From assembly GCF_000012325.1 (NCBI RefSeq), contig NC_003910.7, forward strand, positions 3,844,001-3,908,000: DNA of 64,000 nt. Reading direction: 5' to 3'. Numbering within the stretch: position 1 is the first letter of the stretch; each line of letters begins with the position of its first letter. Shown piece by piece: positions 34,642 to 44,504 of this stretch. A program made the translations under genes and the position numbers. The notes under the pieces were generated by a model. It made no database searches and was not told the origin of the DNA. It saw nothing but the letters and a program-made list of their open reading frames with translations. Origin of the DNA: Colwellia psychrerythraea 34H. Its GTDB lineage: Bacteria > Pseudomonadota > Gammaproteobacteria > Enterobacterales > Alteromonadaceae.

Positions 34642-37600
34642 TCATTCAGAGAAGAGCTGAGTTGAATTTAGGTTAAGTGAAATTTGACGAATATGACCAT
34701 TGCGTAAGAACAAGTTTGAGCTTTCTTTCTCTGGTAACGTCAATTGATTTAAGATTTGCTGTCTCCCATCTTCCCATGTAATCGTCAATGTTGACTCTTC
34801 ACGATCACTGACTTGATAAACAATGGGAACCTGACACCAAGTAAAGGCTAACCCCGATTCAGGTACTGTAATTTCTTGCCAATTATCATCAACATCCAAA
34901 TAAGTAAATGGGGTTACTTCTTTAACAAACTCACATGGGCGTAGTAAATTAGTTTGAAATTGAACTGTGCCTGCTTTGACCCTAATCCCCAACTCGCCAA
35001 AACGGGCAAGGATTTCTTCTTTAACTTGTCCAGTCATCCCTGGTTGTTGAGCGCCTGCATGTTTTGGGGTATGAGAATAAGGGTCCGCAGGGAATGCACC
35101 ATATTCACTCGGTGTTTTATTAAAGCCTAATCCTTCACGCACTCGGTAATACAACTTACCTAAATGGCTGCAAGTACCTTCATCTTCACCATTATCTACC
35201 GCAGTGAAAAAGTTTTCTTCTACCGCTAGTAATAACTTAGCGACCATATGCCAATAAATACAACCTAAACCTTCAAAACCAAACATGCCACCAGAACGCC
35301 CAGTAAACTCCTGATGATTAAAAACTTCTTCATAAATAGCGACTAAGGGAGATCTCGACATTTCAACTAGATCGCCATAAACACCAGACAGCGCATCTAA
35401 CTGTGTCATTAAATCATCACCATTGGTTAAGTCTGCATTAAAGCGATATACGCCATCACTATCTTGCAAAATGATGCGTTCATCCTGCTCTCTAAGCATT
35501 TGCTTTAACAATGGATTTGTTTGAACTTTATTAGTATCAACACAGTTTTTTTGCAAAAAGCTAGGTAACTTTCTGTCTGGATATAGCATAAAGGTATCTT
35601 GGTCTTTACGATAAACATCGCTTTTAAACAATGCCTCTACTACAGAGATAACTTTCTCTGAGCTAAATGCTCCGGAACTTAACGCTGCCACTTGCCCTTC
35701 TAACATAGGATAAAGATCATCAATAGTTAAACTTTCCTGTTCAAAGGCAAGTAAGTTATAGGCATTATAAAGGCCATCTTCACGCTCATTGGTGTGAATA
35801 GTATGCTCAATTGCAGCCAACGCATCTTCAAGCATTGACTTAATTTGCTCAATTGGTTGCAACATTTTTCCAGAGAATGCTTCTTGACTATAAATTGTTT
35901 CGCGGTATCGACTTGATGCCTGCCCTAGTTCAGATGCACATTGATAACGTTCATCAGCACTTATTGGTGCATTATTTAATAACGGACGCACTTTCTTCAA
36001 TGCATTGGCCGTTTCAACGATCCAATCGTTTACTTCTTTAGAAATAATGGTCGATTCTGACTCTTTCGCTAATAGCTTTTGCAAGAAACAAACATATCTG
36101 CGTAAATAATATAAAGTCACGACAGATACCCCCTGACCCACTAAGGCATTATTGGCATCATTCCATTCAGGTCTTTGGGTATTTAACCAAATGCCTCCGT
36201 CTATCACTAAATTACCCAACTTACAAAGTAGTGGTACCATTAACTTTTCAAGCAAGTTAACTTGATAAACTTCACCACTTGAGTCGAGCATCAATTTACC
36301 ATCAGCACCTATTTTGCTAACACGTTTTTCAATTCGTTCAGCTAACTCTTCATCATAAGTAACGGTGCTTTTAGCATTTTTAACTAAGGCATCAAATGGT
36401 TTTATTCTATAGGGCACATTAGCGTAACTAAACAGTGGTTGACGTAACAATTCGCTCAGTTTATCTGGATGAAACGCTTTTGAAAGTTCCAACATTTTTT
36501 GTAAATAAATGATCTGATGATCACCCCAATAACCGATATAACTCCACGGGTCATCTGGCTCTTCAACTTCCCAGTCAATTCCCTCTTTAGTAATACGGTA
36601 AGGGTTATAGCCATCAATGGTGGAAGCGTTAACGAATTTGGCTATCACATTTTCAATAAACTTAGGGTAGCTGAATGTTAACGCTTCCCAATTTTGAAAA
36701 ATGTCTCGCCAATTACCTTGATAGGTCAACAAACTATTGTTGTTGTCATCTTTTAGTTTAATGGCAAATTGGTTCCATGGACGACTTGGGTCTCCATGTC
36801 TTCGACCAAAAAATATCGGCAGATATTCATAACAAAGACGTTCAAGCTGTTGATCTTCTTGTTGCTTAACCAGTGTAAGTAATTGCTCTATATTGATGCT
36901 TTCGGGCAAACATCTAAAAAACTCTTGGTGACGTAAATAAACATCACTATTAAACAAGTTAACGGTACTTGAGAAATCTTTTGACGATATTTGATAATGT
37001 TCATCAAAAGCACCACCACGCAACACATTAAACTGCACGTTAGCGTAATGGTGTACAGAAACATTTTCTTCTGCAGTGACTTGAAAGCCATCTGCTGTTG
37101 CCATAATGCGGGCTAAGCCATCAGAGCCCTGCGCAATAGACGAAAGTATGTTATTTTCCAATGTTGAGGTACTAGATAGTTGACTACGCAGTTCTGTCGC
37201 TTGGCTTTGACTTTGTTCAACATTAGCAACAAATTGCCAAGTTTTATTCTTAAGCGGCTCTAGTGTTATAGTTGAATTCACTAAGAATGCGCCACGAATA
37301 CCACGTTTATGTGTTTCCTGTTTTATTGGCATTCCTGTGCGAAAATTAGCTAGCTGTTCAGACGACAGTAATATTTTTGACTGCTCTAAACCTGAACAAA
37401 ATACCGTATTTGTTTTTAATGACTCACAAGGCTCTGCTCTATCAGTAATACCTGAGTAAACAGTAAAAAATGCCAATCCTGAACTTTCATCCAATTCAGT
37501 CCACTTATATGCATCAACTAAATTACTTGAATTAGTTTGCGTAAAACGTGGCGTGCCTGCAGGTAGGATATTTTGAAAACCATCAATAAGTTCAACATTT

Positions 37601-38091
37601 GCAGGCTTGTCTGATAAGTTCACCAATTCACATTGACGAACAAAACCATACTCTTCACTTGTCGCCCATGTGTATTTATATTTAAGCTGAAGATCATTAT
37701 TTATTTCTTCAAAACAAAGCTTATTGCCCAATAAGTTTTTATATAAATTACGCGTGATTTTATAACGATTGTCATGTTCTCGGTTAAAGGGTTCCCAATT
37801 TACAATCTCGCCTTTGTGATCAACACGTAATAGCGTTTTACAACCCGTATGAAGATCACTTTCATGTATTCTATCTACTGTGATATACGGAAATAATGCT
37901 GTTTCTGGAGAAACTCTTCCGGCAGTTAATCCACCCGTTGATGATACAAATAACCAATGATCACTATTTGAAATGACACTGATAAAAAAGGGTGCCATGT
38001 TGTTAACATTATTGATGGCGTAATATCGCTCATCATCTAACATAATGAATTCACCGGTTGTTTGATTGTTATCTGTTTTACAATTTTTCAT
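34642..38091 (-). CDS. GH149/GH94-like beta-1,3-glucan phosphorylase
   Basis: Protein of 1149 residues resembling the large glycoside phosphorylases of the GH94/GH149/GH161 group. An N-terminal beta-sandwich region (about 20-300; VSSTGGLTAGRVSPETALFP, ITVDRIHESD) precedes an (alpha/alpha)6 barrel. In the barrel, YQGNWRDIFQNWEAL (457-471), WGDHQIIYLQ and the catalytic-type Asp645 in PEWNDANNALVG are visible, and later FEGLGCIYWHM and PKHAGAQQPG. Length and the neighbouring GH17 genes favour a GH149-type beta-1,3-oligoglucan phosphorylase, releasing glucose 1-phosphate with inorganic phosphate in the cytoplasm. No signal peptide. It is the first gene of a three-gene operon with both GH17 genes, 68 bp apart. 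GH161 or cellodextrin-type activity is an alternative. Confidence 0.8.
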   Translation of the reverse strand: MKNCKTDNNQTTGEFIMLDDERYYAINNVNNMAPFFISVISNSDHWLFVSSTGGLTAGRVSPETALFPYITVDRIHESDLHTGCKTLLRVDHKGEIVNWEPFNREHDNRYKITRNLYKNLLGNKLCFEEINNDLQLKYKYTWATSEEYGFVRQCELVNLSDKPANVELIDGFQNILPAGTPRFTQTNSSNLVDAYKWTELDESSGLAFFTVYSGITDRAEPCESLKTNTVFCSGLEQSKILLSSEQLANFRTGMPIKQETHKRGIRGAFLVNSTITLEPLKNKTWQFVANVEQSQSQATELRSQLSSTSTLENNILSSIAQGSDGLARIMATADGFQVTAEENVSVHHYANVQFNVLRGGAFDEHYQISSKDFSSTVNLFNSDVYLRHQEFFRCLPESINIEQLLTLVKQQEDQQLERLCYEYLPIFFGRRHGDPSRPWNQFAIKLKDDNNNSLLTYQGNWRDIFQNWEALTFSYPKFIENVIAKFVNASTIDGYNPYRITKEGIDWEVEEPDDPWSYIGYWGDHQIIYLQKMLELSKAFHPDKLSELLRQPLFSYANVPYRIKPFDALVKNAKSTVTYDEELAERIEKRVSKIGADGKLMLDSSGEVYQVNLLEKLMVPLLCKLGNLVIDGGIWLNTQRPEWNDANNALVGQGVSVVTLYYLRRYVCFLQKLLAKESESTIISKEVNDWIVETANALKKVRPLLNNAPISADERYQCASELGQASSRYRETIYSQEAFSGKMLQPIEQIKSMLEDALAAIEHTIHTNEREDGLYNAYNLLAFEQESLTIDDLYPMLEGQVAALSSGAFSSEKVISVVEALFKSDVYRKDQDTFMLYPDRKLPSFLQKNCVDTNKVQTNPLLKQMLREQDERIILQDSDGVYRFNADLTNGDDLMTQLDALSGVYGDLVEMSRSPLVAIYEEVFNHQEFTGRSGGMFGFEGLGCIYWHMVAKLLLAVEENFFTAVDNGEDEGTCSHLGKLYYRVREGLGFNKTPSEYGAFPADPYSHTPKHAGAQQPGMTGQVKEEILARFGELGIRVKAGTVQFQTNLLRPCEFVKEVTPFTYLDVDDNWQEITVPESGLAFTWCQVPIVYQVSDREESTLTITWEDGRQQILNQLTLPEKESSNLFLRNGHIRQISLNLNSTQLFSE

Positions 38092-38212
38092 GTTAATTCC
38101 TACCTTAACTAGCGGCCTATGTGCTACTTAAATATTTAAATTAGTCAGTACAGTTTTATTCTTACGTCTGTATCTACTCGTTATTTTGTTAATGGATTCA
38201 AAGTTAATTCTT

Positions 38213-39649
38213 TCAAGGTAATGGTTTAAAAACTCTCACGTAGTCGACTTCCATTGATACAGGAAAAATACTGTCATCAATTGGTCCCCCAGCCGTACCC
38301 CACGAACCACCAATCGCTAGATTGAGAATAACGTGGTAAGGGTGATCAAAGGGCCAAGCCTCCCAACCAGTTGACTCGTTTGAATAAAAGAAATATGGGG
38401 TTTCATCAAAGAACACAATAATATGTTCTGGTGTCCATTCTATGGAGTAAACATGAAAAGCTTGGTCAACAGTTTCACCTTCAAAACTTGCTTTTCTTTG
38501 TTCCGAATTAACCCAATAATATGCCTTATTATGTACAGTGCCATGAATTGTTTGCATGTCGTAACCAACATGTTCCATGATGTCAATTTCACCAGAATTA
38601 GGCCAAGCATCACAAGTTGAATTTCCTTGCCAGTCTTCATCTTGTGAGCAAGTTGTTTCGTACTTAAAGGGATCACTAGGTAACATCCAAATAGCAGACC
38701 ATGTGCCTTGCCCTTTAGGTAGTTTGGCTCTTACTTCAACACGCCCATATAATAAATCACCTTTTCCTTGGGAATGAATTCTGCCCGACGTGTATTTAGC
38801 ATTACCATAGTCTTCTTTGTGAGCGGTAATAATAAGGTTTCCATCTTTAACCTGAACGTTTTCAAGAAGGTCAGTGTACGTTTGGTCTTCATCATTTACC
38901 TTACCAGCAGGCCAGATGTCATAGCTCCATTTGTTTGGATCCGGTTTACCTTCATAGTCGAACTCATCGTTCCAAACTAACTCCCAATCATTTGAGGTTT
39001 GTATGTCAACTGATGTGGTGGTGGTTTTACGTACTACGAGCGCATTTAGAATAGCCTGCCCTTTAGATGCCTTTAGTTCAATATTAAGCAATCCATCAGT
39101 GACGGTGACATCATGAACAGCACGTACCAGCTCAGAGTTATTTTTACCATCGCGTGCCAGTTTTATATCAAGCTCATCAATAACTAACTGCCCCTGAGCG
39201 TACACATCAAAAACGCGCTCTCCAATAGCAGGGTTTTCTGGCTCTGCAAATTTAAAAGTAACTTCGTAGCTGCCATTTTCTACTGGCTGTTGTATGGTTA
39301 AATCGCCAAAACGATAGCTTTGAAACAGAGCACTATCTTGCGATCCTTTAATTGCCTCAAATATAGTGCCTTTATTGTCTCCTAACACTAAGCTGTCAGT
39401 TTGATATGTGATCCCATCAGAACCTTGATACTGCTCTCCACCGATATTAACGGCCCAGACAATATTGCGATTAAAAGCATGAGAGTTCGATTTTTCTTTA
39501 ACTGCATTTTCAGTGGATAGCTGAGAAGACTGTTTAGTTGCTGGGATGGTTTTTATACTTTCCTCCGAAGTGCATGCACATAAAACTAGGATGGCTGACA
39601 TTGAAAGCAAAGTGCTTTTCAAGCGATTAATGTTTAAATTTTTTTTCAT
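38213..39649 (-). CDS. Malectin-domain GH16 beta-1,3-glucanase lipoprotein
   Basis: Protein of 478 residues. A lipoprotein signal peptide with lipobox LCAC (Cys26) is followed by a Ser/Thr-rich spacer, a malectin-like beta-sandwich (about 62-208; IVWAVNIGGEQYQG, GERVFDVYAQGQLVIDELDI, KASKGQAILNALVV) and a GH16 domain (221-478). The catalytic set is Glu354, Asp356 and Glu359 in GEIDIMEH; WSAIWMLPSD and MEVDYVRVFK are also typical. It is an anchored endo-beta-1,3-glucanase for laminarin, with the malectin domain probably binding glucan ends. It lies upstream of the phosphorylase gene on the same strand, with a 121-bp gap. Confidence 0.93.
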   Translation of the reverse strand: MKKNLNINRLKSTLLSMSAILVLCACTSEESIKTIPATKQSSQLSTENAVKEKSNSHAFNRNIVWAVNIGGEQYQGSDGITYQTDSLVLGDNKGTIFEAIKGSQDSALFQSYRFGDLTIQQPVENGSYEVTFKFAEPENPAIGERVFDVYAQGQLVIDELDIKLARDGKNNSELVRAVHDVTVTDGLLNIELKASKGQAILNALVVRKTTTTSVDIQTSNDWELVWNDEFDYEGKPDPNKWSYDIWPAGKVNDEDQTYTDLLENVQVKDGNLIITAHKEDYGNAKYTSGRIHSQGKGDLLYGRVEVRAKLPKGQGTWSAIWMLPSDPFKYETTCSQDEDWQGNSTCDAWPNSGEIDIMEHVGYDMQTIHGTVHNKAYYWVNSEQRKASFEGETVDQAFHVYSIEWTPEHIIVFFDETPYFFYSNESTGWEAWPFDHPYHVILNLAIGGSWGTAGGPIDDSIFPVSMEVDYVRVFKPLP

Positions 39650-40221
39650 TTGTTCTCAAACCTTAAACAAGTGTAAATAAACAATACATTTGTTATTTGG
39701 TATTAAATAATTACATTCAACAATAAAGTAGCCTGAAATAATGACAATCAAAACGAGTTAAAACGGACTGAGGGTGCGGTAAATACGACAAATAGTTATT
39801 TTCAGCGAGAATATATATCTAAGAAATTACTCCTATGAAGCCAGTAAAATAGTCCTTTGACCCATACAATTGAAATATAAGATAAGAACAGGGCCAGTAG
39901 TTCGTTTCATCCTCCAGATAGTCCGCTTGACCGCTTTTAACTATTATTATTTCACCAACCCTGAAATTATAATTATTAGTGTTATTTATTAATGCTGATA
40001 TATAGCAGGGCCAACAGCGCTCAATATTTAAACAATATGTTACCTATTGTCGATATTCCCTTAGCCTAGGTCTAACATTTAATTTATATGAAAAAAACTG
40101 ATGAAACTTAATCCGTTTTATAAAAAAAAAACAGCTAACATTTTTACTAAATAAAAATTTAATATCGCTATTAATTATAGGGTTGATGATAATTCTACAG
40201 CTCTCGCCGTAAAACGCTTTA
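39650..40221. other. Intergenic stretch without a recognisable gene
   Basis: I see no coding region, strong hairpin or operator here. It is very AT-rich and includes CAGGGCCA twice (39891 and 40006 regions). It should contain the promoter of the malectin-GH16 gene on the minus strand and may include unrecognisable remains of the GH17 gene whose tail survives directly to the right. Confidence 0.5.
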
Positions 40222-40482
40222 GCCAAGCTGCTTAGCATTACTGAAGGAGGTTGGGCACTTAGTGCAAATGAATTTGGTGAACACGCCAGCGAAGCAAATT
40301 AAAAACAGTACTTTGATGAAATTAAACAATGAGCTAAATCAAGCAACACCACTTTCTTCTTTTTCGAGGAATTTGATGAACCATGGAAGGGAAAGCCGGA
40401 TAATTTAAAGGGTGTAGAAAAGCATTGGGGATTATTTAATGTAGATAGAACACCACAAAAAGTATTAAGTAAGTTGGATTAG
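40222..40482 (+). pseudogene. Relic of a GH17 gene (C-terminal part)
   Basis: One frame reads LLSITEGGWALSANEFGEHA, then KQYFDEIKQ, AKSSNTTFFFFEEFDEPWKG, VEKHWGLFNVDRTPQKVLSK and a stop at 40480-40482. It corresponds to the nucleophile region and end of GH17 enzymes (compare FEAFDEPWKG and HWGLFYVDRTPK in the gene at 32683). TAA stands where Gln is expected and TGA where Trp is expected. About 87 codons remain with no frameshift; the first two thirds of the gene are gone. Confidence 0.82.
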
Positions 40483-40550
40483 TCTACATTGATCTTACAA
40501 AATGAAACCAGAACAAAGTTCTGTAAAGAAGAGTATAAAAAAGGACTGAG

Positions 40551-42368
40551 ATGAAAACATTGTGGTTATTAATTTTATCCTTAGTGATCTTTGGATGCAC
40601 AACTTTTGGGACAAACAATACTAAAGTCGACGTAAATGTGATCTGTAAATGGGGAACACAGCAGTTTGATTTGTGCCAATACAAAAATCAGGAACAGATG
40701 ATTGATGCGCTGTTACTGGCGATGGTTCTGGACGAAAAAATTGGCCAAATGACTCAGTCGGTTTGGCACAATAATGTGTCTCCTGAAACCATCCGTGATA
40801 AAGCTATCGGCTCTATCATTCATACTGAAGGCCCCACACCAGGGCCCAATGCCATGGACTGGGTCAATAAATTTAATGAATTTCAAGCGAGTGCATTGCA
40901 AACCCGTCTGGGTATTCCGCTACTGATTGCAGTCGATGCCGTTCATGGTCAAAATACCTTTGAGGGTGCGGTAATTTTTCCTCATAACATTGGTATGGCT
41001 GCCACCAGAAACCTGAACCTGATCAAGCAGGCCGCTCAAATCACAGCACTAGAAGTAGCCGGAACGGGATTTAACTGGACATTCTCTCCCTGCATTGCCA
41101 TGCCGCAACATGAGCATTGGGGCCGGGTCTATGAGGGATATACTGAAGACAGAGATTTAACCACAGCGGCCGTTATCGCGTCTGTTCAGGGACATCAAGG
41201 AACGAGCCTTGCCCACCGTGATACGGTAGCAGCCACCGCAAAACATTTTATCGGTGACGGCGCCACTGACGGCGGGGTTGAAGGCGGAAATGCGATAATG
41301 ACTGACCAAGTCATGCGCGAACACTATTTACCCCCATACACCGCGGCCGTTAACGAGGGCGTTGCGTCTATCATGGTTGGGTTTAACTCTTATAATGGCC
41401 ATAATATGCATCAACATACTCACTTAGTCACCGATGTATTAAAAGGTGAACTGGGCTTTGAAGGCGTTGTTGTTAGCGACTGGAATGGCGGATTGCGCTT
41501 TGGAGATCCCCATACCGTTATCAACGCTGGTATTGATATAGCCATGCAACCGGGCAATCACAATGAGTTCATGGCAAAACTTAAAGCATCGGTCTTTGAT
41601 CAAACTGTCCCAATGAGCCGCATTGATGATGCCGTGCGCAGAATTTTAACCATGAAATTTAACCTTGGCCTGTTTTCAGATCCCTTTGCCAAAAAAGAAT
41701 TCGCCGAAAGTGTTGGTTCCCCTGCCCATCGAGCGGTTGCCCGACAAGCGGTGCGAGAATCATTGGTGCTGTTGAAAAGCGACAATGATGCATTGCCACT
41801 AAGCTCATCTGATTCGATTGCCGTGATTGGTAGCCATGGTAACAACAGTGGTCTGCAAAGTGGTGGTTGGTCTATTCACTGGCAGGGACAAGCAGAAAGT
41901 TATCGCGGGGCAACGACCATTTTTGACGGTATCAAAGCGCAAGGAACACAGGTTGAATATGCTGAACATGGCTGCTATCCGGATATGCCTGCAAGCAAAG
42001 CCATTGTGGTTGTCGGAGAAGCCCCTTATGCCGAGGCTCTTGGCGATAGTGATGAGTTATGGCTAAGTGATGCCCACAAAAAACTCATTACTGGCTGCAA
42101 AAATCTCGGTAAAAAAGTCATTGTGATACTTATTTCAGGTCGGGTCTTGGCGATTAGCGAAGATTTAGACAAGAGTGATGCGTTTATAGCAGCTTGGTTA
42201 CCCGGCTCTGAAGGTGCTGGTGTTGCCGATTTCTTGTTTGCCACCAATGGCTTCAAACCAACAGGTAAGTCACCTTATTCATGGCCGGTTGCCGTGACCG
42301 ATATACCACTGGCACCGAACGCAGAACATGCTTTATTTAAATTTGGCTATGGTTTACAAGATTATTAA
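40551..42368 (+). CDS. GH3 beta-glucosidase lipoprotein
   Basis: Protein of 605 residues with both GH3 domains. A lipoprotein leader with lipobox IFGC (Cys16) is followed by ALLLAMVLDEKIGQMTQS, LIAVDAVHGQNTFEGAVIFP, KHFIGDGATDGG, nucleophile Asp310 in VVSDWNGG, and the second domain from about 385 (AVRESLVLLKS to LFKFGYGLQDY). It should release glucose from beta-gluco-oligosaccharides in the periplasm or on the outer membrane. The gene and its GH16 neighbour are clearly more GC-rich than the surroundings: I counted 37 G+C in the 60 bases 41161-41220, against 24 of 60 in 57661-57720 within another GH3 gene. This suggests recent transfer. Confidence 0.95.
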   Translation: MKTLWLLILSLVIFGCTTFGTNNTKVDVNVICKWGTQQFDLCQYKNQEQMIDALLLAMVLDEKIGQMTQSVWHNNVSPETIRDKAIGSIIHTEGPTPGPNAMDWVNKFNEFQASALQTRLGIPLLIAVDAVHGQNTFEGAVIFPHNIGMAATRNLNLIKQAAQITALEVAGTGFNWTFSPCIAMPQHEHWGRVYEGYTEDRDLTTAAVIASVQGHQGTSLAHRDTVAATAKHFIGDGATDGGVEGGNAIMTDQVMREHYLPPYTAAVNEGVASIMVGFNSYNGHNMHQHTHLVTDVLKGELGFEGVVVSDWNGGLRFGDPHTVINAGIDIAMQPGNHNEFMAKLKASVFDQTVPMSRIDDAVRRILTMKFNLGLFSDPFAKKEFAESVGSPAHRAVARQAVRESLVLLKSDNDALPLSSSDSIAVIGSHGNNSGLQSGGWSIHWQGQAESYRGATTIFDGIKAQGTQVEYAEHGCYPDMPASKAIVVVGEAPYAEALGDSDELWLSDAHKKLITGCKNLGKKVIVILISGRVLAISEDLDKSDAFIAAWLPGSEGAGVADFLFATNGFKPTGKSPYSWPVAVTDIPLAPNAEHALFKFGYGLQDY

Positions 42369-42444
42369 CGTCGGTAAAACGCCTTTACTTAACCAGAAAT
42401 AACCAATTTAACAGAATATAACAATTTAAACTCTTGGAGAATAT

Positions 42445-43308
42445 ATGAAGTCTACTTTACCCCTGATCCCACTTGCATCAGCATTACTATTGATTGCATG
42501 CTCTGGCGAAGTAACAACTAACGAGTCAACAAAACAACAAAGCACAGTGAGCAATTGGCACGTTGATTTTTTCGATGGTTTCGATACGTTCAACCCCGAC
42601 AACTGGCAAGATCAGCGCATATGGGTTAATAATGAGACCCAATGTTATGTTCCAGACAACCAGTTTGGCACGCGTGAAGTGAGCAATGGCAGCATCAAGC
42701 TGAAAGTTATCGATACTGGCGAGAAACGCAGTTGTGATAATTTTGACAAACATGGCAAACAACATCCGGATACCCAATATGTTGCAGGTCGTATAGCTTC
42801 TAAAAATCTTAAGGAATTTGTTAAAGGCAAATGGACCGCTCGCTTAAAAGTCGAAAACAGTGGTCAATCCGGCATGTTCCCTGCTTGGTGGCTCCTCGGT
42901 GCTCAAAATAATGAGCCCCCCGTACAACAGCCTGATGAAAACGTGTGTTGGCCTATGGTCGGCTCGGGTGAAATTGATATTTTTGAGCATCACAGTGATG
43001 GCGGCCCAGATCATTATGCAGCACGAGCCATTAAAAGTAATGGCAAGTGTGGAGACGGTGATTGGCAAGCCCTGATGTTGGTACAAGAAGCCAAGCTAGA
43101 CGAATACCATGATTATTCAGTGGAATGGGTTGGCGATGATGTTATTTTCCGCCTAGATGAAGTTGAAGTATATCGACTCCCTGGTGAAGCAGATAAACTT
43201 GCTGAGCCCTTCTTCGCCATCTTGAATTTTGCCAAGATCAATGATTCAGCCATGACAGCTAACTGGGTTATGGAAGTCGATTGGGTGAAGCACGAAGCCT
43301 GGTATTAA
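42445..43308 (+). CDS. GH16 beta-glucanase lipoprotein (short form)
   Basis: Protein of 287 residues. The lipoprotein signal ends in LIAC (Cys19), followed directly by one GH16 domain without binding modules. DGFDTFNPDNWQ, ETQCYVPDNQF, GRIASKNLKEFVKGKWTARL and FPAWWLLG lead to the catalytic set Glu176, Asp178, Glu181 in GEIDIFEH. The following region (HSDGGPDHYAARAIKSNGKC) is unusual for the common laminarinase subfamily, so beta-1,3-glucan is only the likely substrate. The gene lies 76 bp after GH3 on the same strand, with an AGGA-like ribosome site (TTGGAGA), and shares its GC-richer composition. Confidence 0.92.
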   Translation: MKSTLPLIPLASALLLIACSGEVTTNESTKQQSTVSNWHVDFFDGFDTFNPDNWQDQRIWVNNETQCYVPDNQFGTREVSNGSIKLKVIDTGEKRSCDNFDKHGKQHPDTQYVAGRIASKNLKEFVKGKWTARLKVENSGQSGMFPAWWLLGAQNNEPPVQQPDENVCWPMVGSGEIDIFEHHSDGGPDHYAARAIKSNGKCGDGDWQALMLVQEAKLDEYHDYSVEWVGDDVIFRLDEVEVYRLPGEADKLAEPFFAILNFAKINDSAMTANWVMEVDWVKHEAWY

Positions 43309-43365
43309 TAGTAGCTTTTCATTAACCATGTACAGGGATACCTTTATCGCATCCCTTGATCATTT

Positions 43366-43436
43366 ACAGGTGAATCGCCTTGTTTATGGCCGGTTGCTAT
43401 TACCTATATTCCAATGGCACTGAACATGTGTTGATG
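43366..43436 (+). pseudogene. Decayed copy of the GH3 3' end
   Basis: This stretch aligns over about 65 bases with 42261-42331 in the GH3 gene: both contain ACAGGT, ATGGCCGGTTGC and a TATAyyCCA(A/C)TGGCAC block. Translation gives TGESP, LWPVAIT, IPMALN against TGKSP, SWPVAVT, IPLAPN of the intact gene. Nothing else of a second GH3 is visible in 43309-43550. Confidence 0.75.
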
Positions 43437-43550
43437 TCTGTTTGTATCCATATCACCCCTCCTTTTAGCTCGGCTATTGGCACTGTCTTTTTGAGACCTC
43501 TGTTTTAGTAATATCCGACTATTCAAAAGGATTAATTTTCAGGAATTTGA

Positions 43551-44390
43551 ATGAAACCTCTATTCGGTAAGGTTGCACTTGTTACTGGAGCAAGCCGTGG
43601 TATTGGAAAAGGTATTGCGCTTAGCTTGGGCGAAGCAGGCGCGAAAGTCTATATTACGGGAAGAACTGTCGAGGAAGGGAAATCTGCTTCATGCCTGTCC
43701 GGAACAATCCACCAGACAGTTGAAGAGGTCATTAAATTAGGGGGAGAATGTGTGGCTATTCAATGTGACCATAGCATTGATTCTGAAGTGGAAGCCGCGT
43801 TTAATCGTATTAATGCAGAGAATAAGCGACTGAATATTCTGGTTAATAATGTTTGGGGTGGTTACGAACATTATACTGATGGTACCGAGTTCTGGCATGA
43901 AAATGGATTTTGGACTGTACCAATTTCACGTTGGGACGCTATGTTTCACTCTGGAGTTCGAGCCAATTATATATCCAGCGTACTTGCTGTACCGCTATTA
44001 ATGCAGCAAGAAGATTCCCTTATAATTACTCTTTCATTTTTCGCCGCTCAACGTAATGACAAAGGAGTAGCATACGGTACTGCTAAAGCCGCCTCCGATC
44101 ATATGGTAGCGTGTATGGCAGAAGAGTTACGAGAACATAATATTGCTGCTGTTTCTCTGTATCCTGGCCTTGTACGTACTGAGTCGGTAATGAAAGCCGC
44201 AAAGCATTTAGATTTATCCAATTCTGAATCACCACAATTTATTGGACGGGCAGTTGTAGCACTTGCTAGCGATACTGATATCATGAAAAAATCGGGACGG
44301 GTATTGGTTGCCGCAAAGCTTGCCCAAGAATATGGTTTCACTGACATCAATGGAGAGCAACCACGCCCTTTAACGGCACAAGATGTTTAG
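43551..44390 (+). CDS. SDR-family oxidoreductase
   Basis: Protein of 279 residues of the short-chain dehydrogenase/reductase family. The nucleotide-binding motif TGASRGIG lies at 12-19, NILVNNVWGG holds the structural Asn region, and the active-site pair is Tyr175 and Lys179 in AYGTAKAA. The overall pattern (NNVWGGYE and FWTVPISRWDAMF) resembles the DHRS1-like group. It is soluble and cytoplasmic. The region before the ATG contains no operator. A link to glucan use is not apparent; the substrate is unknown. Confidence 0.9.
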   Translation: MKPLFGKVALVTGASRGIGKGIALSLGEAGAKVYITGRTVEEGKSASCLSGTIHQTVEEVIKLGGECVAIQCDHSIDSEVEAAFNRINAENKRLNILVNNVWGGYEHYTDGTEFWHENGFWTVPISRWDAMFHSGVRANYISSVLAVPLLMQQEDSLIITLSFFAAQRNDKGVAYGTAKAASDHMVACMAEELREHNIAAVSLYPGLVRTESVMKAAKHLDLSNSESPQFIGRAVVALASDTDIMKKSGRVLVAAKLAQEYGFTDINGEQPRPLTAQDV

Positions 44391-44504
44391 TGTTTAGATT
44401 TGGACTTAACCGGATTAATAAGTCACTGAAAAATAGTAGTAAATCCGTACTTTAATGAAATATTAAAGCTTATATAGTTTAAGTTATTAAAAGAGAATTG
44501 AGTC

